DNA of 64,000 nucleotides, taken from NCBI GenBank assembly GCA_018105865.1, contig CM030851.1, positions 5,845,828 through 5,909,827 on the forward strand, in the 5' to 3' direction. Origin of the DNA: Metaphire vulgaris. Lineage: Eukaryota > Annelida > Clitellata > Crassiclitellata > Megascolecidae. The position numbers and the translations under genes are program-made. Under the pieces are notes generated by a model that searched no databases, was not told the DNA's origin, and saw only the letters and a program-made list of their open reading frames with translations. Positions 60,597 to 64,000 of the stretch are shown here, one piece after another (the first letter of the stretch is position 1; each line of letters opens with the position of its first letter).

Positions 60597-62760
60597 TCAA
60601 CTGTGAGATTCACTGCTTAAGAAGCTGATGCATAGCTGGTGATCTCGTATGTCTCCCCAGCCTCCATTTGCCTTTGGAGTTCGACGTGGAACATTGGGAT
60701 AACCATTTACAACAAGTGCTGGTGGAAACAAGTATTGGCGATTATTGCCTAGCAGTGTTTCAATATACTGAACCCTTTCAGCTGGATTGCAATCCTTTCC
60801 TTTAGCATGAAGTCCACTTGGCACATGAAACAAACCAAATTACCCAACAGATTTCAAATACTGCTTAGCAGGTCATATACTTTTGACCATTATCTACATG
60901 GAAACATGTAAATGTTAATCATACAAATGCTAAATTTTAATTTGTGTAATATTGAATTGAATAAAAGGAATCAAATGCAAAAAACATTACATGGGTTTGA
61001 CATATTAGGAATTTTGATTAAATTAAAACACATGCTAAACCTCCTACCATTTTAAAATTGGCATATTATCTCTATGTTACAAAAGCGAGAATAAATCTGA
61101 TAAGCCTCCCTTGCTTCGGCTATCTCAAGCCCCATCTCTTTTAGATCTTCTGCGAGGGTGTCTTGCCATGTTTTTCTCGGTCTCCCCCTACCTCTTTTCC
61201 CATATTCTGGTCTCCAATTCATCGCCCAAGATACGGGCCTTGTCGGTGGCATTTGTAAGATGTGGCCAATATATCTGCTAATCTGCACTCGTTTACTGTG
61301 TAACGCAGTGGGTCCATGTTTGTTTGTCATATGACTTCCTCACGGGGCATGTGTGGTCTGTCAGTGCAATTCCTAAGATCTGGCAGAGCCATCGCCGGTG
61401 GAAGACGTCCAGCTTCTGCTATTCTACTTTTATTCTGCTTCTATTCTTTGACACCTTCCATGTTTCACTTGCATAAAAGCGGTTGGTATAACAATGGCTG
61501 AATACATGTTTTGAATCACAACTTGTCTTGTCTTGTCTTCAACCGTCTTCGCTCCGAAGATTGGTTGCATTATGAACTGTCATCTTCCAGATGTTACGAT
61601 CTTCTGCTCTTCTTATCGCCTGCTCGATAGTGAGCCCTGTCCATTCTATGATGTTGTCTTCCCACCTTTTTCTTGGCCTGCCTCTTTTTCATGATCCAGG
61701 CATTGTGCCCTGCATTATTATCCTTCTCCAGACATTCCTGCTTTGTTCGCATATGTCCCCAGTATTTCAGTTTTCTTTTCTTTACTGTTTCCAGTAGGGT
61801 TCTTTGAACTCCTGCTTTATCCATTACTCACTCATTCGTCTTCTTTGCTTTCCAGGAAACTCTCATTATTTGTCTTAAACCTTTCATTTCGAATGCCTGT
61901 ATGCGCCATTCATCTTCCTTCATTATTGTCCAGCTTTCACAGCCATATGTGGCGACCGGCCACACCATTGATCTCATTAACCGGACTTTTGTGCTCACAG
62001 GAATGTTGTGACTTTCCATATTTTGTTTAATGATGTTCCCGCCCCACGTCCTTTATTCAATCTGCTTCTTATGTCGGCTTTGCTTGAAGTATCGTCTGAT
62101 ATGATGAACCCTAAATACAGGAAGGTGTTGACCTGTTCCAATACTGTACTCTGAATTTTGATGTTGCAGCTCTTGTCTTTTGTTGCCATTACCTTGGTTT
62201 TATCAATATTAATCATCATGTTGTATTTTTTCCTATTTTATCCACCCTAGTTACCAAATCTTGTAGTTCTTTGTTTGAGCCACCGAATAGTATGATATCG
62301 TCTGCGTATCTTAAGAATCACAACTATAATTGGCTAATTCCACAATTACTCAGCAATTGGAAATCACTGATGCGGTGCCTAGAACTATTCCATAAATAGT
62401 AAATGGCATAATGCAATAGAGGTTATTAAGAGTAATCTGTTGTAGTACAACATTGTTCAATTCTCACATGAATGGGTTTCTGATATTTTCTTAAAAAGAT
62501 ATGCTCAAAAGCAATAGCACCCACAATTGTTTAAAAGAATTAAAAAAAGCAAAAATATCAAATTATGACATAATAACAGAAAAGCAGAAAAAAATTTCTA
62601 TGATGTGGAGTTTGAACAAGGAAAAGAATACATACCATTCCCCTATGTGAAAAATTCTAGGAGACTTCATAACCATGACACGTAGCTTTGCTAGAAGACA
62701 AGTCATGCCAATATAATGAAGTGACCAATCCCAGTTGTAATCATCAAAACGACAGAAGGC
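60597..62760 (-). CDS. MGAT2: MGAT2 (beta-1,2-GlcNAc-transferase II), last two exons
   Basis: Exons 62760-62636 and 60816-60597, joined by an 1819-bp intron within a codon (GEC). MGAT2 is a Golgi type II membrane enzyme that adds GlcNAc to the alpha-1,6 mannose arm, committing N-glycans to complex type. The protein end matches vertebrate MGAT2: FDDYNWDWSLHYI, PRIFHIGECGLHAKGKDC, ETLLGNNRQYLFPP and NGGWGDIRDHQLC (family CTFDDYNWDWTLQYL, PRIFHAGDCGMHHKKTC, NNNKQYMFPE, NGGWGDIRDHELC). The cysteines that form the C-terminal disulfides are kept. Splice sites: acceptor TTGTAG|GCC, donor GAATG|GTATG, acceptor CCAAG|TGG. The N-terminal membrane anchor and catalytic core lie beyond the right edge or in exons not recognised. 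Human MGAT2 is intronless in its coding region, so the introns here are a difference. Confidence 0.95.
61060..61505 (-). mobile_element. LINE C-terminal fragment
   Basis: Minus strand: ASETWKVSK, LDVFHRRWLCQILRI, ISRYIGHILQMPPTRPVSWA, then RGRGRPRKTWQDTLAEDLKE. This is the C-terminus of a different LINE type from the next entry. It lies in the MGAT2 intron. Confidence 0.85.
61524..62314 (-). mobile_element. 5'-truncated LINE with target duplication
   Basis: Minus strand starts at RYADDIILFGG (RT active site) and runs through TVLEQVNTFLYLGFIISDD, PVATYGCESWTIMKEDEWRI and RKLKYWGHMRTK to an (ACAAG)n tail. An 11-bp duplication GAATCACAACT flanks it (61513-61523, 62315-62325), as expected for target-primed insertion. 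Frameshifts and stops are few, so insertion is fairly recent. Confidence 0.92.
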
Positions 62761-62769
62761 CTACAAAAC

Positions 62770-63300
62770 AACATCAAATCATAAAAATAATACATCAGCT
62801 GTAATAACTCGTATAAAATCCCTGTTAGTATTAAAGAAATAAAAAATTCTTGTGTAGAATAAAGTTTATTGATGGCATTGCCTAACGATCCACAGAAATG
62901 CAAAAGCTTAGCAAAAAAATTTCCTATCTAAACAAAATTTTCTGTTAACTCCTTTACTGGCTGTGATGAGAAGTCTTGCCAAACATCACCGTCACCACAC
63001 CAGCCATGACGAGAATTCTCACCGTCACCTTTTCCGATAGCTACTGTATATTAGGGTGGAGTGAAAAAACTTTTTCTCAGTGATGTAAATGTAATAGTTT
63101 GGAAAAGTTGTGTTATGGTATAGAGAGAAACTGTGCCAAAAATCACTTAACTGGATTAATGTTTAGAGCCTCCCCAAGCGTCCTCAAGTTTCAGTAATAT
63201 TGCTAATTGGCAATTGGGTATGTTGCTGCGTTGAGATATATCCTCTATTCCCACTGTCTCACACAAGGGTGCTGAAGTTAATTACGCCTTACCAGCTAGT
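62770..63300. other. MGAT2 intron, no exon recognised
   Basis: Upstream of the first recognised MGAT2 exon. AT-rich; no conserved MGAT2 segment was seen on the minus strand. Confidence 0.4.
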
Positions 63301-63308
63301 GTGCCTGT

Positions 63309-63930
63309 GTGATGAAAAACAAGGTGCCTGTAAAGGATCGTGAATTTCTGTTGCATCAGCGAGGTGCTAGACGAATGGCCGTGGTAGGAATTGTCATCAC
63401 GGAATGTGGGAATATTCTAAAGAGGTTGGCAAGGAGACACTCAGAACTCTCCAAGGTATCTGCATCACAACCATCCACAAGTGGGCAAGCAGATGTTCCT
63501 GTTGAAGTCATCAGTAGGCCTAATGAAGATACATAGGCCTATACTTCAGATAGTGATACTCCTAATGATGACAACTATGATCCGCCAGGGATTTCACGGC
63601 GAGAAACTGAGAGTAAGGTAAAAAGAACAAAGAAGACCTCTTCACAAGTGCGAACTTCTCTGCCTAATATATCTTTAATAGCTGCATGGCATGTATTCTG
63701 TATCAGATAAGGCATGTTTTCAAGACATTGTACTCGTTTATGAAGACGATAAAACCCTCATTTAGACAGAATCAAAATGAGAATTGAAGGGAAAGGAAAA
63801 GAAAAGAATGGAACTGAATAAATAGGAGGACAGCAATGTTATCGAATGTGTTTCTTTTGATGGAAGTAAGGATAAAACACTAGTGCCTAAGAAGAAAGAT
63901 GGGATATATCATATGAAAACTGTAATTGAG
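63309..63930 (+). pseudogene. Broken ORF of a transposon-associated type
   Basis: A 75-codon frame, then a stop, then continuing in frame (SDSDTPNDDNYDPPGISRRE to LPNISLIAAWHVF). After a gap another frame reads IECVSFDGSKDKTLVPKKKD and TVIEECVTIV. I recall similar FDGRKD and VIEEHISL wording in multi-copy invertebrate proteins of presumed mobile origin, but cannot name the family. Antisense to MGAT2 and runs towards the right edge. Confidence 0.4.
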
Positions 63931-64000
63931 GAGTGTGTGACAATTGTTTAGGAGTCAGGTTGGTCACGTTTCACCGAGAAAGAATCTGCGATTTGAATCA

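Overview
The window is nuclear DNA of an invertebrate animal, probably marine; the phylum cannot be fixed from the sequence. It is AT-rich, has GT-AG introns, a metazoan-type SOCS gene, and a dense load of LINE fragments and small hAT-type inverted-repeat elements. No bacterial genes, rRNA, convincing free-standing tRNA or CRISPR array were seen.

Three protein genes can be supported, all on the minus strand. (1) A SOCS gene (5674-6850) has two coding exons. Upstream lie a TATA box and three TTC-N3-GAA motifs of the STAT type. (2) A very large KDM3/JMJD1-family gene runs from its start codon at 55652 down to at least 20026. I assembled 20 exons by splice sites, reading phase and family motifs, giving about 2550 residues; the last short exon was not found. 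Order: N-terminal beta-barrel-like region, long disordered serine-rich middle, KDM3 zinc finger, JmjC domain. The JmjC domain keeps the first two iron ligands (HxD), but the third histidine is read as phenylalanine, so loss of demethylase activity is predicted. (3) The last two coding exons of MGAT2 (60597-62760), a Golgi N-glycan branching enzyme, lie just upstream; the rest is beyond the right edge.

The remaining sequence is mostly repeats. At 1-20 kb there are several hAT-like elements with 8-bp target duplications (one nested in another), a decayed LINE at 17.4-19.7 kb interrupted twice by small elements, and microsatellites. KDM3 introns hold a CR1-like reverse transcriptase (21.5-22.6 kb), a nested transposon pair (23.5-24.5 kb), LINE tails, a tRNA-derived SINE, a piggyBac-like TTAA element (46.8-47.8 kb) and nested hAT elements (49.5-50.1 kb). 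Between KDM3 and MGAT2 are CR1 3' ends, two TA-flanked elements with related ends and a long (TA)n tract. The MGAT2 intron contains a 5'-truncated LINE with an 11-bp target duplication.

The most biologically interesting points are the predicted catalytically dead, very long KDM3 protein with an extra exon next to its zinc-finger region, a possible 43-bp intron and 5-nt microexon in that gene, and the SOCS promoter architecture that fits a JAK-STAT negative feedback loop.
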